Shown here piece by piece: positions 26,429-35,239 of a stretch of 64,000 bases of DNA. Within the stretch, counting starts at the first letter, position 1, and the number at the start of each line of letters is the position of its first letter. The stretch comes from Bacteroidales bacterium UBA4772. GTDB lineage: Bacteria > Bacteroidota > Bacteroidia > Bacteroidales > VadinHA17. The stretch spans positions 201,112-265,111 of the forward strand of contig DHHM01000023.1 in NCBI GenBank assembly GCA_002403305.1, read 5' to 3'. Both the position numbers and the translations under genes were made by a program. The notes below the pieces were generated by a model. That model ran no database searches, was not told the DNA's origin, and saw only the letters and a program-made list of their open reading frames with translations.

Positions 26429-27070
26429 TTACTCTTCTCCTATTTGTTCATCTGTTACTTCAACTGCCCTGAGACTGGTGATCAGGTTGAACCTGTTCAC
26501 GTTTTTGTCCTGCAGAATGTCAAGCACTTCCCTTACGACCGGGAACGGAACGTCAGCATCACCCTTGATCATCGTCTGCACTGCAGGGTTTACCTGACGG
26601 GCGAAGAGTATCCACAGGGCAAGCTGGTTGTCCGTTGAGTCAATAGGGACACCCTTTTCCATTGCTATCTTCTTATCAGTGTCTTTAAGGGCAAGGTAAG
26701 CCTTCATATCCTGGATCGGGACCCCGACGGAGGTGCCTGTCTTTTCAAACAGGCGAAGTTCCTCATCGGTAAACTCAATGTTGTAGCGCTTGCCCATTTC
26801 GGCAAGTATCTTGGGGCGGAATTTCAGAATGGTATCCGGTCCGTTGTCAACATTGAAGAATATCCTGCTGTCTTTCGCAATGAGAACGGTCATTACGTTG
26901 GCATCCATCATCGGTTTCTCCGACACAGAAAAAGGAGTATCAACAGGAGCCGTTTCCTGGGGCCTGAATGTAGCTGTCAGAATGAAGAAGGTAAGCAGCA
27001 GAACAAACAGGTCCACCATCGGCGTCATGTCGATTCGTGGCGATTTGGTTCCTAATTTAATCTTTGGCAT
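26429..27070 (-). CDS. exbD: ExbD/TolR biopolymer transporter (first copy)
   Basis: The 213-residue protein starts MPKIKLGTKSPRIDMTPMVD, with the motor aspartate in PMVDLFVLLLTFFIL (near residue 19) and a periplasmic domain. The two ExbD proteins differ clearly in sequence and probably form a hetero-oligomer with ExbB. It lies 46 bp after exbB and just 1 bp before the second exbD. Confidence 0.93.
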   Translation of the reverse strand: MPKIKLGTKSPRIDMTPMVDLFVLLLTFFILTATFRPQETAPVDTPFSVSEKPMMDANVMTVLIAKDSRIFFNVDNGPDTILKFRPKILAEMGKRYNIEFTDEELRLFEKTGTSVGVPIQDMKAYLALKDTDKKIAMEKGVPIDSTDNQLALWILFARQVNPAVQTMIKGDADVPFPVVREVLDILQDKNVNRFNLITSLRAVEVTDEQIGEE

Positions 27071-27116
27071 CTTTTAAATCCTTTCTTTTTTTGACCAAAA
27101 GAATAAATTCGGTGAA

Positions 27117-27932
27117 CTACTTCTTCAGTGATGCAGCAAAGGTCTGAGTCAGACTGAAGCCTGCCTCATCGATTTTGGAGACGTAACCGTCAATGCTGGA
27201 TGAGAACACGTTAAAGAAAATAATAGCCAGGGTTGAACCTGTGATACCGAATGCTGTATTAACAAGGGCTTCCGAAATACCGGTTGAAAGGGCGAGGGCA
27301 TCGGGTGCACCTGACTGAGCCAGGGCAGCAAATGCACGGATCATCCCGATAACTGTTCCGATAAGACCGATAAGCACTGAGATCGATGCAATGGTTGAAA
27401 GCATGACCATGTTCCTTGAGAGGGTAGGAAGCTCGAGAGCCGTAGCCTCTTCAAGAGCCTGCTTCATGGAGGTGATCTTCTGGTCTTTCTCCAGCTCGGC
27501 GTCATTTTCAAGGGCGCGGTAACGCGAAAGGCCAGCCCTGAGAACGTTTGCAAGAGATCCCTTCTGGTTGTCGCAGGCTACAATAGCGTCCTCAATACTG
27601 TTCTCTGCAAGCATCTCCTTGATATTGGCAACAAATACGTTGAGCCTGCCTCTGCCCTTGATCCTGTTGAGACTGATCCACCTTTCGACAATGTAGATAA
27701 GGAGCGTGATCACAATCGTTATGAGGATAGGTACAATAACGCCTCCCTTATACATGAGGCCGAGAAGGTTGCCCTGCAGTGGATGGCCCTTGGGGTTACC
27801 CCCCTCAAAGTTGACCGGGTTACCCAGGACTTTGGTGAAAATAAGATAAGCAGCAATAAATGCCAGAATAATTGCAAGAGGTGCAAAAAGCGATTGCCAT
27901 ACACCGCTGGACGACTTGGATTTTTTACTCAT
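27117..27932 (-). CDS. exbB: MotA/TolQ/ExbB proton channel protein
   Basis: The 271-residue protein has an N-terminal membrane segment (about residues 14-32), a second at about 60-80, a cytoplasmic helical loop, and the conserved C-terminal pair of helices (TIASISVLIGLIGTVIGMI and GISEALVNTAFGITGS) that form the ExbB proton channel. It energises TonB with the ExbD pair downstream. A TATTTTTG promoter box lies 36 bases upstream, so the exbBDD-tonB unit may be transcribed apart from the TPR/PstS genes. Confidence 0.95.
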   Translation of the reverse strand: MSKKSKSSSGVWQSLFAPLAIILAFIAAYLIFTKVLGNPVNFEGGNPKGHPLQGNLLGLMYKGGVIVPILITIVITLLIYIVERWISLNRIKGRGRLNVFVANIKEMLAENSIEDAIVACDNQKGSLANVLRAGLSRYRALENDAELEKDQKITSMKQALEEATALELPTLSRNMVMLSTIASISVLIGLIGTVIGMIRAFAALAQSGAPDALALSTGISEALVNTAFGITGSTLAIIFFNVFSSSIDGYVSKIDEAGFSLTQTFAASLKK

Positions 27933-27967
27933 TTTAGTATTCTTTAGTTGGTTAAGTAAACAGTTGG

Positions 27968-27975
27968 CAAAAATA
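27968..27975 (-). promoter_or_regulatory. Bacteroidota -7 element TATTTTTG before exbB
   Basis: Reading on the minus strand, the box matches TAnnTTTG and lies 35 bases before the exbB start in the 116-bp gap after the TPR gene. Confidence 0.6.
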
Positions 27976-28048
27976 ATTATTCTCTTAATCTTTTACAATA
28001 GTCACAGTGAATTAGATGCAATTTCCGAGACCGCAAAGATATCATTTT

Positions 28049-30241
28049 CTACTTTTCCAGGGTAGCATTGTAGATTCTTCTCTTGGTCACGGGAACTTCT
28101 ATGGTTTTGTATCCTTTGGCGCTGATGACAAGCGTCTCCGATGCCTCGGGCATAACGAACTTGTATTCACCCCTTGCATTGGTCCATGCCTCTGCTGCCG
28201 TGTCCTTGACCCTGACGGAGGCACCGGGGATAGGTTCGCCCGAAGAGTCGGAAATAACGCCGGTAATTTCGTTGGGGTGTGCCTTGGGTATTGCACTCTT
28301 CTGCAATTGGGTGATATACCCAATGGCTGATTTGGCAGCTTCATTGCCGGGATCGATGGCCAGAATCCTTTTATTCTCCTCGATGGCTTTCCCGTACTCA
28401 CCCATTGACATATACATGGTGCTGAGAGAGCTGAGAGCCCTGATCTTGTAGTCAGGAGATAGATTCTCCATCCTGTTGTAATAAGCTTTTGCCTCGTCGT
28501 ACCTCTTGTTCATCAGGGCTTCGTAACCGAGGTATCTGAGGGCATCGTAGATCTCCTTCGCATTTTTGACGGAGTCAACGGCAGCCTTCTGCAGCAGGGC
28601 TTCGAATCTCGGTTTTGCAAGGCCAAGTTCCGAATCCGGGTCCTTCGCCGAAGCAGTATTGGCAAGCCAGAGGTAACCCTGCAGGTTGTCAGGATACTTG
28701 GCAATCATCCTGTTGAATATCTCGTCAGCCTTGTTGAAGGCCTTGGCCTGGTAGAATGCCCGGCCGATTTGGATATAATCATTCTCACTGTCACGTCCCT
28801 TCTCCAGTAGTCTTGACCATGTGGTTGCAGCATCTGCATACCTGCGGGCAACATACTGCACGGTTCCTTTTTCGTAGATCATACTGAGATCCTCCTTGTC
28901 AGTGAAGTAGATGGCCTTCTCGTATGTTTCGAAAGCGCTGTTGAGCTCCTTCTCTGCCTTTGCGATGGCAGCCTTGTGCTCCTCAACTTTGGCAGCCAGG
29001 GCATCCATATCTGACTTGGCTTTCTCTTTTGCTGCACCCTTGAGCGACGTATACCTGGCCTGTAATTTGCTCAGCTCATCGGCCTCGTTGTCCGCCTCTA
29101 TGACCAGCTTGCCGTAATCCTGGTTCTTCCTGGCAAGGATCCTTGCATAATATATATAGTCTTTCTTGATCAGGCGCTCCTCATCGAGGTTGGCAAAAAG
29201 CTTATCCATGTATTGATGTGCAAGTTCATAATTGCCCTCTTCATAGGCAGAATAACCTGCAATACGGTTCATGTAGGTCCTTGAGTTGTCAATGGCGAAT
29301 ATCTCTTCAACATTCTTTATCACCTCCTCATATTCCTTGGCATAGAAGAGGGCATTGACATACCTTATCTTTGCAGGAATATTGCCCTGTGTCAGTTCGA
29401 GGTATTTCTCGAAATACTTCTTGGAATCGTTGAAGCGCCCGGCCATTGAGTAGAGCTGCCCCAGCTCCCTGTATGCAGGAGCGTAGTTTTCGTCGAGGGC
29501 GATAGCCTGTTCATAATAAGGTATGGCAGCCATCAGGTTGCGACCCTTGACATAGATGCTGCCTATCTTCATATTTGCCGTGGGCGACTGCATATCCCAG
29601 TCCTGTGCCAGGTTGTAGTTTTTGATGGCCATCGACCCGTCATTTACCAAAATATAGATGTCACCGGCAATGATGTAGACCTCGCTGTTGCGGGGGTCGA
29701 TGGTGAGGGCTTCCCTGATGAAGGGCAGAGCCTTGCTGGTGTCAACCTGCTCAAAGCGGATGTATGACTCGGCTATCTTGCTGAGGGTGTAAGCATACTC
29801 TTTCGGATTATCAATCTTCTTGATCTTCTTATAGGTGGGAAGAAGGCTTTTGGCCTTGACCCTCAACTCTTCCGCCTTTGTGTTGTCACCCCGGTAAAAT
29901 GCCACCTTGGCAAGCCCTATATAGTTGAGCGGATCAGCCGCATTGGCTTCAACACCTTTATTAAGGATGTCTGCTGCCTCCTTGGTGGCTACCGTAAGCG
30001 AATTGGAGATAGTGTCAGAAAAAAAGTCCAGCAGCGTGTTCTCGCCATAATGAAAATAGACCTTGCTGTTCGAAGGATCACTCTTTATCAGCTGCTGAAA
30101 AACCTCCTCCGCCTTATCGTACAGTTCGTTCTTTGTGAATGTTCTGGCTTCTTCAAGCGACTGCGCCTTCAGTCCGGTGCCAAAAACAAGGCTGAGAAAC
30201 GGTACAATCAGCAACGCCAGTTTTAAACTTCTCTTACTCAT
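28049..30241 (-). CDS. TPR-repeat protein with C-terminal carboxypeptidase-regulatory-like domain
   Basis: This 730-residue exported protein has a signal peptide (RSLKLALLIVPFLSLVFG), then at least ten tetratricopeptide repeats such as FQQLIKSDPSNSKVYFHYG and YYEQAIALDENYAPAYREL. A lysine/glutamate-rich coiled coil runs from about 395 to 440. The last 80 residues (NEITGVISDSSGEPIPGASV and the GYKTIEVPVTK strand) form a CarboxypepD_reg-like beta domain. It is likely a periplasmic scaffold. It sits between the PstS-like lipoprotein and exbB, on the same strand with 15 bp to the former. This arrangement recurs in Bacteroidota, but the role is unresolved. Confidence 0.88.
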   Translation of the reverse strand: MSKRSLKLALLIVPFLSLVFGTGLKAQSLEEARTFTKNELYDKAEEVFQQLIKSDPSNSKVYFHYGENTLLDFFSDTISNSLTVATKEAADILNKGVEANAADPLNYIGLAKVAFYRGDNTKAEELRVKAKSLLPTYKKIKKIDNPKEYAYTLSKIAESYIRFEQVDTSKALPFIREALTIDPRNSEVYIIAGDIYILVNDGSMAIKNYNLAQDWDMQSPTANMKIGSIYVKGRNLMAAIPYYEQAIALDENYAPAYRELGQLYSMAGRFNDSKKYFEKYLELTQGNIPAKIRYVNALFYAKEYEEVIKNVEEIFAIDNSRTYMNRIAGYSAYEEGNYELAHQYMDKLFANLDEERLIKKDYIYYARILARKNQDYGKLVIEADNEADELSKLQARYTSLKGAAKEKAKSDMDALAAKVEEHKAAIAKAEKELNSAFETYEKAIYFTDKEDLSMIYEKGTVQYVARRYADAATTWSRLLEKGRDSENDYIQIGRAFYQAKAFNKADEIFNRMIAKYPDNLQGYLWLANTASAKDPDSELGLAKPRFEALLQKAAVDSVKNAKEIYDALRYLGYEALMNKRYDEAKAYYNRMENLSPDYKIRALSSLSTMYMSMGEYGKAIEENKRILAIDPGNEAAKSAIGYITQLQKSAIPKAHPNEITGVISDSSGEPIPGASVRVKDTAAEAWTNARGEYKFVMPEASETLVISAKGYKTIEVPVTKRRIYNATLEK

Positions 30242-30256
30242 CTTTTCTATATTTGG

Positions 30257-31219
30257 TTACTCATTCTTTAACTGTATTATTCGTATCGGCATCGTTGCAG
30301 GTACAAGACCCGATTTTAAAATTATTCTTTGTCCCTTTTCTCCTGCTACAAAGCTTACAAATCCCGAGCCAAGTCCTGGGAATGATTCTCTGGAATTCAT
30401 AACTACTTCTCTGACAAAAGGATATGTTTTATCGTAAATTGATCCCTGTACAGGCATATAGAAGGTGTTCGGGTCAAGATAGGGAAGTGAAACAGCAGCC
30501 ACCTTAATCTTGTTCTGAAGGCTCATGCTGGTTGGATCTTCATAGTCGCTGATCCAGTTGACACTTACAATACCAAGTGCCGCAGGGCTGCTGGCGACAT
30601 AATCGATAACCTCAGGATTGCTGTTGACAGCGTAGAAGTTGGGTGTCAGCTTCTCCGGGAGCTCAAATTTCTCTCTGAAATACCGGATGTTTGCGGAGTG
30701 TATGTTGTCAAACACAATATTTATCTGACCCAGCCGGGATTTTGAGTTTATCTGGTTCCAGTCGGTGATCTTTCCGGTGAAGATATCCCTGACGTTTTCA
30801 TATGTAAGCAGGGAATCGCCGTTTTTCCTGTTCAGTACCAGTGCCAGTGCATCATATGCCACAACAGTTGTTCGTACCACTGTCTGAACGTCCAGCAGCA
30901 GTTCCCTCTGCTCGTCAGTAGGCGTCCAGGAAGAGACTATGGTTCTGACCGAGTCATTCAGAAAGTCAGCCACAAGTTCATTTTCAGCCTTGTATACCGG
31001 CCTTATCGTCGCATAAGGGTAGAGGGCGGTGAAGGTGTCAACCTCCGCCTCCACGATAAGCCGGAAGGATTCGTCAACTCCTAATACAATGTCACCCGAG
31101 GTGGGTGTCTCCTTCAAGGCTGTGGTACCCCTTGGCTTGCAGGATACAATGAAAAGTGCCATCAATACCGGCAATATCAGCCATGTCTTTGACCTTCTCG
31201 CAATAGGAGTTCTGTTCAT
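30257..31219 (-). CDS. PstS-like substrate-binding lipoprotein
   Basis: About 320 residues from ATG 31219 (a TTG at 31237 would add six). The lipobox ALFIVSC marks a lipid-anchored protein. The body matches the phosphate-binding PBP fold of the PstS/PBP2_7 group, with VDTFTALYPYATI, FTGKITDWNQIN and the domain crossover ASSPAALGIVSVNWISD. No Pst permease genes are nearby. Its position in a TonB/ExbBD cluster suggests it may serve another role than ATP-driven phosphate import, for instance delivering an oxyanion to a TonB-linked system. It is 15 bp upstream of the TPR gene. Confidence 0.85.
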   Translation of the reverse strand: MNRTPIARRSKTWLILPVLMALFIVSCKPRGTTALKETPTSGDIVLGVDESFRLIVEAEVDTFTALYPYATIRPVYKAENELVADFLNDSVRTIVSSWTPTDEQRELLLDVQTVVRTTVVAYDALALVLNRKNGDSLLTYENVRDIFTGKITDWNQINSKSRLGQINIVFDNIHSANIRYFREKFELPEKLTPNFYAVNSNPEVIDYVASSPAALGIVSVNWISDYEDPTSMSLQNKIKVAAVSLPYLDPNTFYMPVQGSIYDKTYPFVREVVMNSRESFPGLGSGFVSFVAGEKGQRIILKSGLVPATMPIRIIQLKNE

Positions 31220-31398
31220 TCTTTTTCCCGTGATCAACTTATTATAGCCTACAATATTAATAATTATCTCTTTATAAACTTTATTTAAAGACTTTCAAAT
31301 TTCCTGCCACACTGCTTTTTTCTGATCCGGGACGGCCATGGCCCTATCCCTTTATGACCGTCACTGACCGTGGTCACCCTTGCATGTCAGCCGGTTTC

Positions 31399-31629
31399 TT
31401 ATTCACTGTCATCGCTGAAGAAGGCTTCCTTTATCTTCTCCCAGGCAACGAAGACCCGGTATATGCCGTAGATTATCAGGGGAATGCCGAAGACTATCCG
31501 CAGGGCCTTATCCATGTAACTGTCAAGCATGGGAGAGAAGATTATGAATGCTCCGAGGCCCAGGTAGAAAAATACCATCAAGGTACCGAAAATGGCAAAT
31601 ACCCTGTCGTAAAGATTTTTGTTGCTCAT
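31399..31629 (-). CDS. Small two-helix membrane protein
   Basis: The 76-residue protein has two strongly hydrophobic helices (about residues 10-31 and 42-60) and an acidic tail (FFSDDSE). It starts MSNKNLYDRVFAIFGTL. Homologues of this kind precede the PstS-like/TPR/ExbBDD cluster in Bacteroidota; no function is known. It has its own TATATTTG promoter box 20 bases upstream and probably leads this operon. Confidence 0.75.
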   Translation of the reverse strand: MSNKNLYDRVFAIFGTLMVFFYLGLGAFIIFSPMLDSYMDKALRIVFGIPLIIYGIYRVFVAWEKIKEAFFSDDSE

Positions 31630-31649
31630 CAGGCTGTTTCTTGTAGCGG

Positions 31650-31657
31650 CAAATATA
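31650..31657 (-). promoter_or_regulatory. Bacteroidota -7 element TATATTTG
   Basis: On the minus strand the box lies 20 bases before the 76-residue membrane protein, the first gene of the PstS-TPR-ExbBDD-TonB cluster. Confidence 0.65.
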
Positions 31658-31699
31658 TTGATAATTCTTTTTTTTGCCTTAAATGGTTCAATTTAGATC

Positions 31700-31733
31700 A
31701 AAAAAAGAGGGGAGTTTCTGAGAAACTCCCCTC
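31700..31733 (-). terminator. Rho-independent terminator of the POT transporter gene
   Basis: A perfect 13-bp hairpin, GAGGGGAGTTTCT (31707-31719) with AGAAACTCCCCTC (31721-31733), is followed on the minus strand by seven T bases (31706-31700). The nominal loop is one base, so the top of the stem opens in practice. Confidence 0.9.
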
Positions 31734-31752
31734 CGCTATTTGTAGCTACAGT

Positions 31753-33552
31753 CTATTTTGTTGCCCTTTCGAGTCTCTTCATTATCGAGAAAATGAAGGC
31801 GGCAGAGAGGAGACAGCAGACAATGAAAACTGTCCAGAGCTGCCACAGTTCGACGCTGTCCCACAGTTTGGATCCGACGAAAAGAAGCTTGTTTCCCACT
31901 GCTGTTGCCAACAGCCATCCTGCCTGCATCATTCCCTGGAAGCGTGAGGGAGCCACCTTTGAGACAAATGAGAGGCCCATCGGGCTGAGGAACAGCTCTG
32001 CCACTGTCAGGATAAGATAACTGCTTATCAGCCAGTAGGGACTAACCCTGAGTGCTTCTGCCACGGGTGAGCCTTCAAGTGAAGAGGGTGAGGGAAGATT
32101 CACGGATGAGATCAGCACCAGTATGAATCCGACAGCTGCTATGATCATTCCGATACCAATCTTTTTTGGTGTTGAAGGTTCAATGTTTTTCTTGTTGAGC
32201 CATGCAAATAGTCCCATTACGGGGAAGGTGAGGGCTACAATGAACAGCGGGTTGAACGACTGGAATACTTCCGGTTCTATGGAGTTCATTGCATCGGCCT
32301 TTGTCACGAAGAAGTAAGCCAGCACCATAGCTGTCACAAATAGGGCTCCTCCGATGAATCTGGCGACCGGCAGTATATTTTTTCTTACCAGCATCACAAG
32401 ACCTGCAATGGAACCTATGACTGCCAGCATTGAAGGCAGTGTAAAGAAGAGGTTGGTGAACGGCCCCACCTGCTTCACCGTGTAGTCTCTGGCAAACAGT
32501 GTGAGGGTAAGTCCGTTCTGGTGGAATGACATCCAGAAGAAGACCACCACAACGAACACAAGGATGAGTGATGAAACGCGTGCGTATTCATCTTTCTTCG
32601 CCGTTGTAAGCATCCAGGTGATGAAGCCTGCAAAGAGCCCGAATGCCAGTCCTGATGCCCATCCAACGATGAAGCTCAGTCCGGTTGCAAAGATGGCCAT
32701 GGCTATCAGTGCGTAGATGAGAGGTCTGATCTCCAGTTCAAGGGTGTTGGCTGACTCCGCGCTTTCCTTGACCGGTTTTTCCTTACTGGGAAGCAGTCTG
32801 TTGAAAACAACGTAGACGAGCAGTGAGATGACCATGGCTCCTGCGGCGATGGCAAAGGCATAGTTGTAACCTCTTGAGAAGACGTTGAGATAGCTCTCTG
32901 CAAAGGTGCCAAGGTCGGTCACGGGGCCGGCAAGGTTCACCTTGTCAGCCAGTAGCTGAAACTCGTCAAGCTTCGGACCGGTTGCCAGGATACCGCCATT
33001 ATACTGATGACAGAGTGCCGGAAGGCTCCCGTCATGTGCAAATCCGTTGGACTTGAGCCACCAGTTCCTGATTCCGTTGGCGGCAAACGGGGCGAAGAAG
33101 GCACCCACATTGATACCCATGTAAAAGATCATGAATGCAGTATCCCGCAGCTTTGAGTACTGCGGATTGTCATACAGCTGTCCCACAACAGCCTGCAGGT
33201 TACCCTTGAAGAGTCCGTTGCCAAAGGCGATTGTGAAGAGGGCTATCACGGTAAAGGGCAGTGACATGCCGGGTATCGCCATCATTAAGTATCCGGCGAA
33301 CATGATGATGATACCGAACAGTATCACCGTTTTGTATTTCCTTGTGGAGTCAGCGAGGATTCCCCCTACCAGTGCAAGAGCATAAATGGCGAAGTAAAAC
33401 CAGCTGTAAATTTCTCCGGCTTTCTCGGCAGCAAGGCCGTACTTGGCCTGCAGGAAGAGCACCAGTATTGCCATCATGGTGTAGAAACCGAAACGTTCGC
33501 CCATATTGGCAAAAAATGCTACCAGCAGTCCTTTTGGATGGTTCTTGAGCAT
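31753..33552 (-). CDS. POT family proton-coupled oligopeptide transporter
   Basis: About 599 residues from ATG 33552. A TTG start at 33594 is unlikely because it falls inside the promoter box. The protein has about 12-14 membrane segments with the POT signatures near the N-terminus (FFANMGERFGFYTMMAILVLF) and ADSTRKYKTVILFG. The ERFxY motif binds peptide and couples to protons. A long loop between helices near residues 165-215 is typical of Bacteroidota homologues. It imports di- and tripeptides, which fits the PepD gene at 40.5 kb. Confidence 0.92.
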   Translation of the reverse strand: MLKNHPKGLLVAFFANMGERFGFYTMMAILVLFLQAKYGLAAEKAGEIYSWFYFAIYALALVGGILADSTRKYKTVILFGIIIMFAGYLMMAIPGMSLPFTVIALFTIAFGNGLFKGNLQAVVGQLYDNPQYSKLRDTAFMIFYMGINVGAFFAPFAANGIRNWWLKSNGFAHDGSLPALCHQYNGGILATGPKLDEFQLLADKVNLAGPVTDLGTFAESYLNVFSRGYNYAFAIAAGAMVISLLVYVVFNRLLPSKEKPVKESAESANTLELEIRPLIYALIAMAIFATGLSFIVGWASGLAFGLFAGFITWMLTTAKKDEYARVSSLILVFVVVVFFWMSFHQNGLTLTLFARDYTVKQVGPFTNLFFTLPSMLAVIGSIAGLVMLVRKNILPVARFIGGALFVTAMVLAYFFVTKADAMNSIEPEVFQSFNPLFIVALTFPVMGLFAWLNKKNIEPSTPKKIGIGMIIAAVGFILVLISSVNLPSPSSLEGSPVAEALRVSPYWLISSYLILTVAELFLSPMGLSFVSKVAPSRFQGMMQAGWLLATAVGNKLLFVGSKLWDSVELWQLWTVFIVCCLLSAAFIFSIMKRLERATK

Positions 33553-33591
33553 AGCTTTCCGTATTGATTGTTTTTTTGATTCAGATGCCGA

Positions 33592-33599
33592 CAAATATA
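33592..33599 (-). promoter_or_regulatory. Bacteroidota -7 element TATATTTG before the POT gene
   Basis: On the minus strand it is 39 bases upstream of the ATG at 33552. Its position rules out the longer TTG start at 33594. Confidence 0.65.
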
Positions 33600-33659
33600 T
33601 TAATCTTTTTAATTTTCAGCTATTGCATTGTAAATTAGACGCGATATTTCTACATTGCT

Positions 33660-33667
33660 TATATTTG
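33660..33667 (+). promoter_or_regulatory. Bacteroidota -7 element TATATTTG before nnr
   Basis: It lies 33 bases before the ATG at 33701 and fits a divergent arrangement with the POT promoter 60 bp away. Confidence 0.65.
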
Positions 33668-33700
33668 CACTTCGTATTGAATTGGATAGAGCAGGGACCT

Positions 33701-35230
33701 ATGAAGATTTTTACTGCCAATGAGATAAGGGAAATTGATGCCGCCACCCTCAGGCTTGAGCCTGTCACACCGGCAGGGCTGATGGAGCGGGCGGCCAAAA
33801 CGTTTTTTCAACGGCTGAAGGAGAGTGTGCCGCCTGAAAAAAAGGTCAACGTCTTTTCCGGTCCCGGAAACAACGGGGGCGACGGGTTGGTTGTCGCACG
33901 GCTTATGCATGAGGAGGGGTATCCGGTGAGGGTCTATGTTGTTGAGTCGGGGGCATCGCACAGCAGTGAGTTTACGATGAATGTTGACCGTCTTGTAAGA
34001 GCCGGTATATCACCGCTGACGATTGCTGAGCCGGATTTCTTTCCGTCCATTGGGCGTGAAGAGGTGATCATAGACGCCATTTTCGGCACGGGACTGCACA
34101 GGCCACCGGCCGGTGTGGCTGCTGAAGTGATACGCAGGATCAACAAAACAGGTGCCTACGTCATCTCAGTGGATGTTCCGTCGGGGCTTTACTGCGAAGA
34201 TAATGGTGATGTCAACCGCGAAACGGTTATAAGGGCATCACTGACCCTCACATTCCAGTTTCCGAAGCTGGCTTTCATGTTCGCCGGGAACGATGATCAT
34301 GTTGGCAAGTGGGAGGTGCTGGATATAGGACTGCATCCCTCTGCTATCGATGAAAAGGCATCTGCCTTCCATTATATTATGAGGGAGGATGTCAGGCCAA
34401 TGATAGTTAAGAGGAGGAAGTTTGACCACAAGGGCACCTTCGGTCATGCTCTGGTTATAGCAGGCAGTTACGGCAAGGCCGGTGCTGCAACCCTGGCGGC
34501 TGCCGCAGCATTGCGTGCGGGGGCGGGACTGGTTACAGTTCATCTGCCGGTCTCAGCCGTCATCCCCATGCAGGCAGCGCTGCCCGAGGCTATGGTTTCA
34601 CCTGACCCGGGAGAGAGGAATATTACGGCACTTCCGGACCTGGAGGTTTACAGTGCTGTCGGGGCAGGCCCGGGACTGGGGACAGACCCTGACACCCGGC
34701 TGATGCTTGAAAAACTGCTTGATAACGTTTCTGTTCCCCTGCTGCTGGATGCCGATGCTATCAACATCCTGGCACTCAACAGGGAGCTGCTGGAGAAGCT
34801 GCCGCCTCATACTGTGCTTACTCCCCATCCGGGTGAGTTCAGGAGACTTGCCGGTACAACCTCCAGCGATTACCGTCTTATGGAAGAGCAGCGTGCCTTC
34901 GCAGCAAAGCATAACTGCATTGTGGTGCTAAAGGGAGCACACACCTCCATTGCACTACCTGAAGGAGAGATATACTTCAACAGTACCGGCAATCCGGGCA
35001 TGGCTACCGGTGGAAGCGGCGACGTGCTTACCGGAATGATAACTTCTCTGCTGGCCCAGGGCTATGCCATTGCTGATGCTGCCGTTATCGGTGTTTACCT
35101 GCACGGCCTGGCGGGTGACGTCGCACTCAGGATACACTCCGAAGAGTCTGTCATCGCCGGAGACATTCTCATGAACATCGGGAGGGCATACCGGGAGACG
35201 CAGTTCAGCAACTTCAGCATGTACCTTTAA
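33701..35230 (+). CDS. nnr: Bifunctional NAD(P)H-hydrate repair enzyme Nnr
   Basis: About 509 residues from ATG 33701, chosen because it follows GCAGGGA and a promoter box, whereas the longer reading frame crosses the promoter. Residues 1-215 are the NAD(P)HX epimerase (YjeF_N) domain, with GPGNNGGDG at 54-62 binding cofactor. The remainder is the ADP-dependent NAD(P)HX dehydratase, with HPGEFRRLAG and NPGMATGGSGDVLTGMI. The enzyme repairs hydrated NADH and NADPH. Length and domain order match the standard fusion. The DUF4831 gene follows after 9 bp. Confidence 0.95.
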   Translation: MKIFTANEIREIDAATLRLEPVTPAGLMERAAKTFFQRLKESVPPEKKVNVFSGPGNNGGDGLVVARLMHEEGYPVRVYVVESGASHSSEFTMNVDRLVRAGISPLTIAEPDFFPSIGREEVIIDAIFGTGLHRPPAGVAAEVIRRINKTGAYVISVDVPSGLYCEDNGDVNRETVIRASLTLTFQFPKLAFMFAGNDDHVGKWEVLDIGLHPSAIDEKASAFHYIMREDVRPMIVKRRKFDHKGTFGHALVIAGSYGKAGAATLAAAAALRAGAGLVTVHLPVSAVIPMQAALPEAMVSPDPGERNITALPDLEVYSAVGAGPGLGTDPDTRLMLEKLLDNVSVPLLLDADAINILALNRELLEKLPPHTVLTPHPGEFRRLAGTTSSDYRLMEEQRAFAAKHNCIVVLKGAHTSIALPEGEIYFNSTGNPGMATGGSGDVLTGMITSLLAQGYAIADAAVIGVYLHGLAGDVALRIHSEESVIAGDILMNIGRAYRETQFSNFSMYL

Positions 35231-35239
35231 ACCAAGAAA

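Noticed and set aside
31354..31947. A 197-codon plus-strand ORF across the end of the POT gene and the small membrane gene
   Set aside because: It runs antisense through two supported genes and a terminator and has no domain or promoter.
33506..33700. N-terminal extension of Nnr
   Set aside because: It crosses both divergent promoter boxes and shows no family similarity.
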